From positions 62,001-126,000 of the forward strand of contig CBDFIO010000002.1 of the NCBI GenBank assembly GCA_965248155.1: a stretch of 64,000 nucleotides of DNA, given 5' to 3'. The notes beneath the pieces were generated by a model that was not told where the DNA came from, did no database searches, and was given only the letters and a program-made list of their open reading frames with translations. Shown here in pieces: positions 44,990 to 53,242 of the stretch. Origin of the DNA: RFSX01 sp965248155 (GTDB taxonomy: Bacteria > Bacteroidota > Bacteroidia > Chitinophagales > Saprospiraceae). The translations under genes were made by a program, and so were the position numbers. Within the stretch, counting starts at the first letter, position 1. The number at the start of each line of letters is the position of its first letter.

Positions 44990-45441
44990 TATTTCTTCGC
45001 CGATTTTGCTATTATTTCTAAAGCTTCATTTAATAGTCTATATACTCTGTCAAAGCTTCCATCATAATATGGGTCCGGGACTGCTCTATTTTGACCAGGG
45101 TGAAGATAATTTAGAATTAACTCTACCTTATTTTCCTGATTTTTATTGCTACTCAAGAATAGTACATCATTATAATTACTGGAATCCATAGTTAAGATCA
45201 AGTCGAAATCATCTAGATCACTTTTTATTAATTGTCTTGCGCGCTGGTAACTTATATCAATCCCATATTGTTTTGCTGTTTTAATGGACCGAGAATCTGG
45301 CTTTTCACCTATATGCCATGAACTTGTACCGGCACTATCAACTTGCCAATCCAACCCATTTTCAAGCGCAATTTTTTCTGCAATTCCTTGTGCTAAAGGT
45401 GATCGACAGATATTTCCCAGGCACACCATTAATATTTTCAA
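44989..45441 (-). CDS. Low-molecular-weight protein tyrosine phosphatase
   Basis: A 150-residue phosphatase. The P-loop CLGNICRSP contains the nucleophile Cys and Arg, and the general-acid Asp is in VPDPYYDG. SAGTSSWHIGEKPD and DLILTMDSSNYNDV are standard. The start is TTG 45441, giving the usual KILMVCLGN strand; ATG 45429 would cut into that strand, so TTG is preferred. It heads a four-gene operon and lies just downstream of the nuclease-helicase gene on the same strand (23-base gap). Confidence 0.9.
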   Translation of the reverse strand: MKILMVCLGNICRSPLAQGIAEKIALENGLDWQVDSAGTSSWHIGEKPDSRSIKTAKQYGIDISYQRARQLIKSDLDDFDLILTMDSSNYNDVLFLSSNKNQENKVELILNYLHPGQNRAVPDPYYDGSFDRVYRLLNEALEIIAKSAKK

Positions 45442-45464
45442 AAGAAAACAATTTATGGCTCAAT

Positions 45465-48400
45465 TTATATAAATTCCTTATAATCTAGATGGAAACACAT
45501 GTCTATTAAAGAACTATATGTTTTACTCTTTTGAAGGACAGATTTAGAGCCGAGAATAATAATATGTTCTTTTGCTCGTGTGAGCGCAACATTTAATTTT
45601 CTGTCAACCCCCTCATCAGATATATTCGTTATTGTATCTAACAGATCAGCTTTGTTTATAGCCAAAGAGATAATGATATGATCCCGTGCACCACCCTGAT
45701 AGCGTTCTATGGTATCTACTGTTATTACATCTTCAAGTTTTTTGCTTTCAATATCATTTTTTATGATCGCTATTTGAGCTCTGAATGGACTTATTATTCC
45801 TAGATTTTCTTGACCTAAAACCAAATCATTATTGTTATAAATAACACTCCAATGTTCAACCAGGATACTTACAAAACGTGCCTCTTCAATATTGGTTTTT
45901 GAAAGAACATTTGAATCAACTGGAGTATCAATAAAGATGAGCCTATTCTCAATCAAAGATCTTTCTAGGTCATTGCTTGCACTAAAACTGGGTTTGGCTT
46001 TAAGTCTGTCGATGCCTTGAAATATTTGAAGCCCGTTATCATAGAATGTTTTTGATACAAACTTCAAAATATCCTTGTGCATTCGTCCTTGAAAAGTCAG
46101 CGACCCATAACTCCAGACCCACTCATTCTTTATACAGTTTTTGTACATACGTTCAAAAAGAGACATACGACAATCTACCAATCCAATTTCTTCTTTCAAG
46201 TCCGTATTAGAAATTTGACTTATAGATTTGTCCTGCTTAACCACAGCTGGTAATTGTTTATGATCTCCAATTAATACAAACTTTTTAAAATGGCTTAGAA
46301 GACCAACAAGCATAGGTTCAAGCAATTGCGAGGCTTCGTCAACAATTGCAATGTCAAACTCCTTTAATTGTCTCAAATCCCGTTTGCCTTGATATGATGA
46401 TATTGTGCTGACAAAGATTTTGGTAGAATCCAGGATTTTCTTTAATGTTTTTCTTTTCTCAATTTTTTCTGTTTTCACACTTAATAAAGAATCCTTGTAA
46501 TTTTCTCCGGTAGAATACCTCGAGCCTATCCTGATATAATCTTCACCAACGATGGGTATAATAGCTTCACAAATTTCATCAACTGCTCGATTGGTATAAG
46601 CCAGTAGTAAAATATTCTGAGATGTGTTCTCATAATAATACTTGAGTAGATGCTTAATCATGACACTGGTTTTCCCGGTTCCGGGTGGGCCCCAAAGCAA
46701 AAAATAATCCTGAGCATTAATAGCTGCATTAAGCAGTTCAATTTGCTCCTTACTTAATTTATCATTTGACAATTGAATATTATCTCTTGGTTTATCAGCT
46801 GCCTCTATACCAAAGATTTTCTTACGGTAAGCGGAGTCCGCATGTATAAAATCATATAGACCATAGAATTGCTGATTGTAACTGCTATCAAGAATATCCG
46901 CTTCCAAATTCCAAAATTTATTCTTAATGAAAATATCATGGTTCTTTTGTCTTGCTCTTAATCGTATGGATATTTGATTGTTGTCTAAACTTAAAATAGT
47001 GCATTTGAAAATTTGGTTTCTTATGACAGCATCTGGATTATCATTATAAGGATACATCACAACGATATCTCCTACTCTAAATTTTGAAATCCGGTTAGAA
47101 TGATCTGTAAATTCCAGAGTTACTATTGGAATTTTATTCGCAGAATTATTCTCTACAATTTTAAGATAGCTAAGAACAGTAAACTGGCTTATTTTTTCAT
47201 CTATAGGATCAATCCACAAGGAGGCCAAACCATTTGATTTTGATATTCCATGCAGACCTGTTTTCGACAAGCTGTACTCCCGACTTAAAAATGAAATAAA
47301 TGATTTATAATAAATCTTCTCAAGCGGCTCTAGCTTACTATATGCTGTGAAAAAAAATTGTGCATCTCTTTTCACAAAAGTGAATTCTGATGGAATTTTT
47401 TCGGGATTCAATGTATCCAATAAATATGCATATTTCTCATCATCCTGATGGGCCAAAATGTGCTCGATCATGACAATGTCATTTCTGATTAACAAAGAAG
47501 CATATTGCTTTGACCTAACCTTTGGAGCATATTTAAGTCTCTGAGAATTCAAATAAGAATAAAGAATGTAATTGTTGGATTTGACCTTACCCCGATAAAG
47601 TGACTCAATTATCAAATCATACAAAAGCGTCTGGATGTAATGATTTTCATTTATTCCATATGAATTTGATTTATATAATTTGCCACTTTTTAATTCAACA
47701 ATATCAGATTGATTCTCATTAACATTATAATGATACAAATCCAAACGACCATATAGCCCAAATTCATTTGAATAAAAACTAGGCTCCAGATAAGCACTTT
47801 CTTTCGAAATTCCTGTTTCTTTTAATTCTTTATTGACAACTTCCTTAAGGTTTATAAAATGGTCTTTGACTTTTGAAAGCATTTGACGTAATTCACTGTC
47901 GGACATCGTTGAAAATAACTCTGGTGCAATTTGGAATACATTTTTTAGTACATCATCAAAATTGAGCTTAGGGTCATGAATTATTTCATCAAGGAGATAG
48001 TTCACAATATTCCCAATTAAAATTGGAAGACTGGAACTTGTTGGCACAAGCTTCCTAGCTAAATAACTTAAAGCAAAGCTGGAGTTCGACTGGAAGCATT
48101 CTGATATTGACGTCACTCCTATTAAATAATCCGGAAGAAGAACGATTCCCTTTGGCCTGTGCATACCATCTTCACTGATTTCAACATCTATAAAGTTGAC
48201 CGGTAATGGAGTCTTAAGGTGTACTATCGCAGCTTCAAGTTGTTTTAATTGATCAGAATTATCAAGCATAGCTAACTTTTTAATGTGTGCCTGATCTTCA
48301 CTTATAAAAGTAATTCTGCCCTCTTTATCTTTTGGTTCTATTACATGAGTACGAATTACCCGAGTAAAATTGAGTTTTGCTTCATATGAAATCTCTGGAA

Positions 48401-48770
48401 GTGATGGTTTTGAAATAACAAAGTCCGGCATTTCGGGATACAGCACTTTTGAATTTTTATAAATCACATAAATGCCTAAGTCAAAAAGTTGAGAAATATC
48501 AGTTTCTTCAAACGCTCTAGATTCTAATTTTCTTCTGAAATAATGATTATAGTAAATGAGTGATGAAGGAAAATTATATCGGACCGAAATAAACGCAATC
48601 CTTGAAAATAAACTCGTAAAACCAATGGATTCATTTTCACTCACTTTCTCATAAAAAAGAGAGAAAAGTTTGAATACCTTAATTAAGTCTTCTAAGTTTT
48701 TAGATTCTTGATCAGCAATAGAGTTTAGCTGATGGAATATTAATTCCACATTATTAGAAAATTTATTCAT
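45465..48770 (-). CDS. Dna2-like nuclease-helicase (PD-(D/E)XK + superfamily 1 helicase)
   Basis: A 1101-residue protein. Residues 325-390 contain a RecB/Cas4-type PD-(D/E)XK nuclease core (GRLDLY 341-346, IVELKSGK 357-364, QTLLYDL 380-386). Residues 550-615 look like an OB/beta-barrel insert. The SF1B helicase has Walker A GPPGTGKT 694-701, Walker B DEASQ 811-815, motif III GDHKQLPA 835-842, motif V YQGGARD 1024-1030 and motif VI VALTRAK 1061-1067. The order nuclease-barrel-helicase is that of eukaryotic Dna2. No Fe-S Cys cluster is seen. It could act in replication or repair of flapped or reversed forks, or in defence; the neighbours do not decide. Confidence 0.85.
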   Translation of the reverse strand: MNKFSNNVELIFHQLNSIADQESKNLEDLIKVFKLFSLFYEKVSENESIGFTSLFSRIAFISVRYNFPSSLIYYNHYFRRKLESRAFEETDISQLFDLGIYVIYKNSKVLYPEMPDFVISKPSLPEISYEAKLNFTRVIRTHVIEPKDKEGRITFISEDQAHIKKLAMLDNSDQLKQLEAAIVHLKTPLPVNFIDVEISEDGMHRPKGIVLLPDYLIGVTSISECFQSNSSFALSYLARKLVPTSSSLPILIGNIVNYLLDEIIHDPKLNFDDVLKNVFQIAPELFSTMSDSELRQMLSKVKDHFINLKEVVNKELKETGISKESAYLEPSFYSNEFGLYGRLDLYHYNVNENQSDIVELKSGKLYKSNSYGINENHYIQTLLYDLIIESLYRGKVKSNNYILYSYLNSQRLKYAPKVRSKQYASLLIRNDIVMIEHILAHQDDEKYAYLLDTLNPEKIPSEFTFVKRDAQFFFTAYSKLEPLEKIYYKSFISFLSREYSLSKTGLHGISKSNGLASLWIDPIDEKISQFTVLSYLKIVENNSANKIPIVTLEFTDHSNRISKFRVGDIVVMYPYNDNPDAVIRNQIFKCTILSLDNNQISIRLRARQKNHDIFIKNKFWNLEADILDSSYNQQFYGLYDFIHADSAYRKKIFGIEAADKPRDNIQLSNDKLSKEQIELLNAAINAQDYFLLWGPPGTGKTSVMIKHLLKYYYENTSQNILLLAYTNRAVDEICEAIIPIVGEDYIRIGSRYSTGENYKDSLLSVKTEKIEKRKTLKKILDSTKIFVSTISSYQGKRDLRQLKEFDIAIVDEASQLLEPMLVGLLSHFKKFVLIGDHKQLPAVVKQDKSISQISNTDLKEEIGLVDCRMSLFERMYKNCIKNEWVWSYGSLTFQGRMHKDILKFVSKTFYDNGLQIFQGIDRLKAKPSFSASNDLERSLIENRLIFIDTPVDSNVLSKTNIEEARFVSILVEHWSVIYNNNDLVLGQENLGIISPFRAQIAIIKNDIESKKLEDVITVDTIERYQGGARDHIIISLAINKADLLDTITNISDEGVDRKLNVALTRAKEHIIILGSKSVLQKSKTYSSLIDMCFHLDYKEFI

Positions 48771-48975
48771 CCTGAGAGAATGTTAGAAGTTGTTTAATGA
48801 TTTAAGTCTATGTGATATTAATTAAATAATAATAGTATTCCAATAGACTATTGGTTTTATTTAAGTCAAAATTTATTTTTACGTTATTGTTCTACCAGTA
48901 GACTGTATATATAATACGAAGAAGATTTATAATACTTTCCTGTTTCAATAACTATCTAACTCTAATAACACATTT

Positions 48976-49797
48976 ATGAACTTACTAGATATCGTTAAAA
49001 ATCAAGTAATCGATTCTTTGAGCGGCCAGGCATCATCATTTCTTGGGGTACCTGAATCAAATATTTCCACTGTATTAAATGGAATCTTCCCTTCTTTATT
49101 GGGAAAAATGATAGATATTTCCACACAAGCAGACGGTGCTCAAAAAATTCTCGATATGGCATCCGGAACAGATGTGCATTTTCTGAATAATATATCCGAA
49201 CTCTTCAGTGGAGGTGCAACTAATGTGGCAAAACTACTAAACTCTGGTTCTGGTGTTTTAAATCTTCTTTTGGGAAGCAAAACAGGAGAACTGATAGATA
49301 ATATGGCAGAGCTTAGCGGTCTGAAAGGAAGTGTGGCCTCCTCTCTGGTCAAAATGGCCGCTCCATTTTTAATGGCTGTCCTATCAAAACAAATCAAAGA
49401 AAATAATATTGAGTCCCCCGGATTAATCGATCTGCTATCTTCTCAAAATAAGTATATAATAAAGGACCTACCAGAATCTGTTGCAAAAAATATGGGGTTT
49501 GGATTCTTGGAACAAGGAGAAGCTGAAGCTATAAATTTGAATGTTGGTAATTCTAATGCCTTTACAAAAGAGGCCGATAACATAGAAACAAAAGGCTCTG
49601 AAGTAATTGAAAATTCAACTTCCTCTTCCGAAATAGGAAACATCGGTAATAAATCACATTTTGGAACACCCGGAAATACTGAAAAAACATCTGAGGCAGA
49701 CGGACAAATCGGATTTAAAATATTCAAATGGCTAATTGCTACAATAGCTGCATTAGCATTACTTTGTATGCTCGCACTCAATATGTGTTCTCCTTAA
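48976..49797 (+). CDS. DUF937 family protein with C-terminal membrane segment
   Basis: A 273-residue protein. The DUF937 domain covers about residues 1-150 (LDIVKNQVIDSLSGQASSFLG, FPSLLGKMIDISTQ, LVKMAAPFLMAVLSKQIKEN). A Ser/Glu-rich linker follows, then a membrane helix at 250-270 (FKWLIATIAALALLCMLALN). The stop at 49795-49797 falls in TTAAAAAAAA; the -1 frame continues 15 more acidic codons (KKTQEEPVEELDGSDS), so the true end may be slightly longer. Function of the family is unknown. In relatives a periplasmic domain often follows the helix. Confidence 0.8.
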   Translation: MNLLDIVKNQVIDSLSGQASSFLGVPESNISTVLNGIFPSLLGKMIDISTQADGAQKILDMASGTDVHFLNNISELFSGGATNVAKLLNSGSGVLNLLLGSKTGELIDNMAELSGLKGSVASSLVKMAAPFLMAVLSKQIKENNIESPGLIDLLSSQNKYIIKDLPESVAKNMGFGFLEQGEAEAINLNVGNSNAFTKEADNIETKGSEVIENSTSSSEIGNIGNKSHFGTPGNTEKTSEADGQIGFKIFKWLIATIAALALLCMLALNMCSP

Positions 49798-49932
49798 AAA
49801 AAACTCAAGAAGAACCGGTAGAAGAATTAGACGGAAGTGATAGCTAAGCATGTGAATACAATGCTCAAGCTTCAGATGGGCAAATCATAATACAGAGGGC
49901 TGATTTAAGAATAAATTATAAACGAATTATCG

Positions 49933-49975
49933 ATCCCGACATCTTTGCTGCTGTTGGGTCTTTTTACAGAATACC
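49933..49975 (+). terminator. Terminator-like hairpin before the protease gene
   Basis: CCCGACA and TGTTGGG pair around a loop of about 10 bases, with flanking partial pairing and TCTTTTT after. It would end the DUF937 transcript. The rest of the 221-base gap (49798-50018) holds no clear gene. Confidence 0.4.
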
Positions 49976-50018
49976 AATCTAAATTATCATAATTTAGACA
50001 GTAATAACTACAAGGACC

Positions 50019-51293
50019 TTGAGTATATACAAACACATATTTTTAAAATTTTGCATAGTTATTTTCGCACTTCTCTATGCAGGTCAAGGCCATGCTCAAG
50101 TTCTTGGACTTGAGTTATTAAATCATAAAGACAAACATATAATCAACTTTGAATATTCGTATGGCTTTATTTTAATCAAAGTTAAACTTAACAATATCCT
50201 CCCCCTAACTTTTATACTTGATACAGGAGCTGAACATGTTATTCTATTCAAAAAGGAGATTTCTGATATTCTTGGATTTGAATATGAAAAAAGAATAAAT
50301 CTAATGGGTTCTGATCTCGATAAAGAAGTTTTTGCTGTAATATCAAGAGGAATTCCTATTTCCATTCCTGGGACAAAAACCGTAAAAAGAGATCTGATTA
50401 TCCTTGAAGATGATTTTTTAAATCTCCAATCAATGGTCGGTGAATCTATAGATGGCATTATTGGAAGTCGCTTTTTCAGAGGCCTGGTATTGGAAATTGA
50501 CTACTTAAAACAGCAATTAATTTTATATAACAGAGAAAGATTCAAAGCTCCGACTGAAAAAGATGGTTACACCAAACTTGATTTAGAAGTAGTCAATTAC
50601 AAGCCGTATATCAATACTGAAATAATAACATTAGGAGGAGATACCGTAGATGTGAAATTACTTCTGGATTCAGGAGCGGCATTACCATTCTTGTTGTTTC
50701 TGGACACCCACCCTTCTTTAATTTTGCCAGAGAATTTTATAAGAGGAAATCTTGGACAAGGTTTAGGCGGCGAATTGGAGGGCTACTTGAGCAAAATCCA
50801 GGAGTTAAAGATTTCTGATGATTTCATTTTCAAAAATATTGTTACATCGTTTCAGGAAGTAGATGTAAACATTGACTCAAGTATTTATAAAAATCGGAAT
50901 GGACTGATAGGGAACCCCATTTTATCCAGATTTCATATATTCCTTGATCTGATAAAAGAAAGTATTTATCTAAAACCTAGAAAAAACTATAATAAGCGAT
51001 TTAAATATGACAAAAGTGGGCTTATAATTTATGCTTTCGGACGCGCACTAAATAAATACTATGTAAAAGACGTGATAGAAAACTCACCGGCTGAAGAAGC
51101 AGGTATTAGAAAAGGAGATATTATTAAGCGTGTAGGTATTTTACCGGCCAATTTTTACAGCCTTTCTTCAATCTCTCACAAACTTCAACGGAAAGAAGGG
51201 AAAAAGGTCCGATTTACCTTGATAAGAAACGGTGTTAAGTTCAAAAAAACCATTGTTTTAAGAGAATTAATCAAAGATGATAACAATCCATAA
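50019..51293 (+). CDS. Secreted two-lobed aspartic (retropepsin-like) protease with PDZ domain
   Basis: A 424-residue protein. The start is TTG 50019, preceded by AAGGA; no ATG fits, and the signal peptide (FLKFCIVIFALLYAGQGHA) needs this start. Two aspartic-protease lobes each carry a catalytic motif: FILDTGAEHVIL (D68-T-G) and LLLDSGAALPFL (D217-S-G), each with a later hydrophobic-hydrophobic-Gly (IDGIIGSRF and NGLIGNPIL). Residues 330-415 form a PDZ domain (VKDVIENSPAEEAGIRKGDII). It is probably periplasmic or outer-membrane associated. The substrate is unknown. Confidence 0.85.
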   Translation: MSIYKHIFLKFCIVIFALLYAGQGHAQVLGLELLNHKDKHIINFEYSYGFILIKVKLNNILPLTFILDTGAEHVILFKKEISDILGFEYEKRINLMGSDLDKEVFAVISRGIPISIPGTKTVKRDLIILEDDFLNLQSMVGESIDGIIGSRFFRGLVLEIDYLKQQLILYNRERFKAPTEKDGYTKLDLEVVNYKPYINTEIITLGGDTVDVKLLLDSGAALPFLLFLDTHPSLILPENFIRGNLGQGLGGELEGYLSKIQELKISDDFIFKNIVTSFQEVDVNIDSSIYKNRNGLIGNPILSRFHIFLDLIKESIYLKPRKNYNKRFKYDKSGLIIYAFGRALNKYYVKDVIENSPAEEAGIRKGDIIKRVGILPANFYSLSSISHKLQRKEGKKVRFTLIRNGVKFKKTIVLRELIKDDNNP

Positions 51294-51309
51294 CAAAGCC
51301 ATAATTGTA

Positions 51310-51340
51310 TTTGATTTACACCATAATAATTATATCTTTG
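51310..51340 (+). promoter_or_regulatory. Strong promoter of rplU-rpmA
   Basis: TTTG (51310-51313), exactly 19 bp, then TATCTTTG (51333-51340). This is a full match to the Bacteroidota TTTG/TAnnTTTG form. The leader before ATG 51373 is about 27 bases and lacks a Shine-Dalgarno sequence, as is usual for the phylum. Confidence 0.8.
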
Positions 51341-51372
51341 CAATCCAATTTTTTAAACCTAATTTAATTTAG

Positions 51373-51684
51373 ATGTTTGCGATTGTAGAAATAGCCGGAC
51401 AACAATTTAAAGTTGAATCAAATCAAGAAATTTTTGTACATCGACTTGATGCCAAAGAAGGTGACAAAGTGAATTTTGACAATGTTCTCCTTACTTCGAA
51501 TGGAGATAAGGTTAATGTAGGAACACCCCAAGTCAAAGGAGCACAAGTAAAAGCCACTGTTCTGGAGCATGTAAAAGGAGACAAGATCATTGTATTTAAG
51601 AAAAAGAGAAGAAAAGGATATCGAGTGAAAAATGGTCATAGGCAATCCTTTTCAAAAATTAAAGTTGATTCAATCAAGGCATAA
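51373..51684 (+). CDS. rplU: 50S ribosomal protein L21
   Basis: A 103-residue ribosomal protein. The family start MFAIVEIAGQQFKVESNQEI, the VKATVLEHVKGDKIIVFKKK block and RRKGYRVKNGHRQSFSKIKV are clear. Normal length: it lacks the long C-terminal extension that some Bacteroidota L21 proteins carry, and such an extension is instead on the next gene, rpmA. It is followed by rpmA after 24 bases. Confidence 0.96.
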   Translation: MFAIVEIAGQQFKVESNQEIFVHRLDAKEGDKVNFDNVLLTSNGDKVNVGTPQVKGAQVKATVLEHVKGDKIIVFKKKRRKGYRVKNGHRQSFSKIKVDSIKA

Positions 51685-51708
51685 TTCATAAAAAGAAACT
51701 TTTAGAAA

Positions 51709-52374
51709 ATGGCACATAAAAAAGGTGTAGGTAGTACCGATAATGGACGTGACAGTAATAGTAAAAGACTTGGCGTAAAACTTTTTGGAGGTCAATATGC
51801 TAAAGCTGGAAATATTCTTGTCAGACAAAGAGGTACAAAATTTCATCCTGGAAACAATGTTTACATGGGTAAAGATTTTACTCTACATGCAAGAGTCAAC
51901 GGATTTGTAGATTTCAAAAGAAAAAGATTAGGAAGATTATTTGTGAATATCCTTCCCTCTCTTGATGAAGTTAAAGAGACTGTCGCAAAAGTTAAAGCAG
52001 CACCAGAGGTTAAAGCAAAAAAAGATACTGCTCCAAAAGCAGTCGAAGAGAAGAAGAAAAAAGAAGCTCCTAAAGCTACTGAGACTAAAACCAAATCAAC
52101 TCCAAAATCAAAAGGAGACGATGATTTGAAAAAAATAGAAGGTATAGGTCCAAAAACTGCTGAACATTTTAATGCCGCTGGTATTAACAGTTTTGCTGAT
52201 TTGGCAGCATCCCCTATTGAAAAATTACAAGAGATACTTGAAAACGCAGGAAAGAGATATGCAATCATTAATCCAAGCACATTCGCAATGCAGGCCGCTT
52301 TAGCAGCCGATGGAAAATGGGATGAACTAAAAGAATTGCAGAATAGGATTAAAGGTGGTAAATTAGAAGAATAA
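51709..52374 (+). CDS. rpmA: 50S ribosomal protein L27 with C-terminal helix-hairpin-helix extension
   Basis: A 221-residue protein where a standalone L27 has about 85. Residues 1-84 are a normal L27 (AHKKGVGSTDNGRDSNSKRL, GNILVRQRGTKFHPGNNVYM). Residues 85-137 form a Lys/Ala/Pro/Glu-rich linker. Residues 138-221 form a helix-hairpin-helix-type domain (DLKKIEGIGPKTAEHFNAAG, then SFADLAASPIEKLQEILENAG). The frame is continuous with no stop between, so this is a true fusion in the sequence. Similar HHH tails are known on L21 in the phylum. The tail may contact rRNA or DNA, or assist assembly; this is inference. It shares a terminator with the convergent BatE-like gene. Confidence 0.93.
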   Translation: MAHKKGVGSTDNGRDSNSKRLGVKLFGGQYAKAGNILVRQRGTKFHPGNNVYMGKDFTLHARVNGFVDFKRKRLGRLFVNILPSLDEVKETVAKVKAAPEVKAKKDTAPKAVEEKKKKEAPKATETKTKSTPKSKGDDDLKKIEGIGPKTAEHFNAAGINSFADLAASPIEKLQEILENAGKRYAIINPSTFAMQAALAADGKWDELKELQNRIKGGKLEE

Positions 52375-52404
52375 TAGAATAAGTTTCATAAACCACAAAT
52401 TATT

Positions 52405-52438
52405 AAAAAGAGTCTAATTCAATTAGGCTCTTTTTTTT
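52405..52438. terminator. Bidirectional rho-independent terminator
   Basis: GAGTCTAAT pairs with ATTAGGCTC around TCA, extended by A/T pairs on both sides, with T8 on the + side and A5 (T5 on the other strand) on the - side. It ends rpmA and the convergent BatE-like gene. Confidence 0.85.
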
Positions 52439-53198
52439 ATATAATCTCAACTTTGCTAATTTCGAGCCAACCTTCCTGTTTATTCATGAGTTGAACTTTG
52501 TACCATTCCTCGATTTGATCAACGATTTTTACCTTTACTCCTTCAGACAATTGTAAACTATTACTTGATCTTTTATCTGGTCCTGTTTTAAGCATTTCTG
52601 ACTCCATTAATACAGCCTGATTGGCATTATGATTTATTTCCTGAGAAGTAATTCCTGCAGACAGTGCAATTAAAAACACCATGAATAGTATAAACCCGGA
52701 TATAAATCCTTGTAACTTTCGTTTAGGATCTTCTTTATACTTCCAAAAATAAATCGATCCAAGAGATAAGCCACATAAAATTATCTGAATAAGCATCCAG
52801 GAAAAAGTTGAAAATAATGAAGAGAAAGTCTTCCACCATCTTAACAAAATGAAATCCTGAACTTCTATTATATCACTGTTTACAACATTCCTGGCAATTT
52901 CAATATTCTGTCGAATTTTTTGATCTCCGGATTTTAATTTAATGGCCCTTTCATAGTTCAATAATGATTTTGATAAATTGCCATTGTTGTAATAAGCATT
53001 TGCAAGATTGTAATAAAGATCTGAAGAGATCTTGCCTGCAGAAATTATAGATTCATACTTCTCAATGGCAAGATCATATTCTTGCTCTTGATAATCTGTA
53101 TTCGCCTCTTCAAAAACTCGCATGTATTCTTCCTGAGCATTGATTAAAGGTATTAACGCCATCGTTGTCATAGCTACAATCAGGAAAAATATTTTCAT
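52437..53198 (-). CDS. BatE-like TPR protein with SH3 domain
   Basis: A 253-residue protein. ATG 53198 gives a clean signal peptide (KIFFLIVAMTTMALIPLINA); an in-frame ATG at 53216 is also possible. Residues 25-105 carry TPR repeats (EANTDYQEQEYDLAIEKYESI, LYYNLANAYYNNGNLSKSLLNYERAIKL). Two membrane helices follow (around 130-150 and 165-185). Residues 195-253 form a bacterial SH3-like domain (LSEGVKVKIVDQIEEWYKVQLMN). This architecture matches BatE of the Bacteroides aerotolerance cluster, but batA-batD are not adjacent here. It is the last gene after the OstA-like gene, 26 bases or so from it. Confidence 0.72.
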   Translation of the reverse strand: MKIFFLIVAMTTMALIPLINAQEEYMRVFEEANTDYQEQEYDLAIEKYESIISAGKISSDLYYNLANAYYNNGNLSKSLLNYERAIKLKSGDQKIRQNIEIARNVVNSDIIEVQDFILLRWWKTFSSLFSTFSWMLIQIILCGLSLGSIYFWKYKEDPKRKLQGFISGFILFMVFLIALSAGITSQEINHNANQAVLMESEMLKTGPDKRSSNSLQLSEGVKVKIVDQIEEWYKVQLMNKQEGWLEISKVEII

Positions 53199-53242
53199 TG
53201 AATTAAGCACAATCATCTCTTATTAAAAATCTTTGCAAAGTA

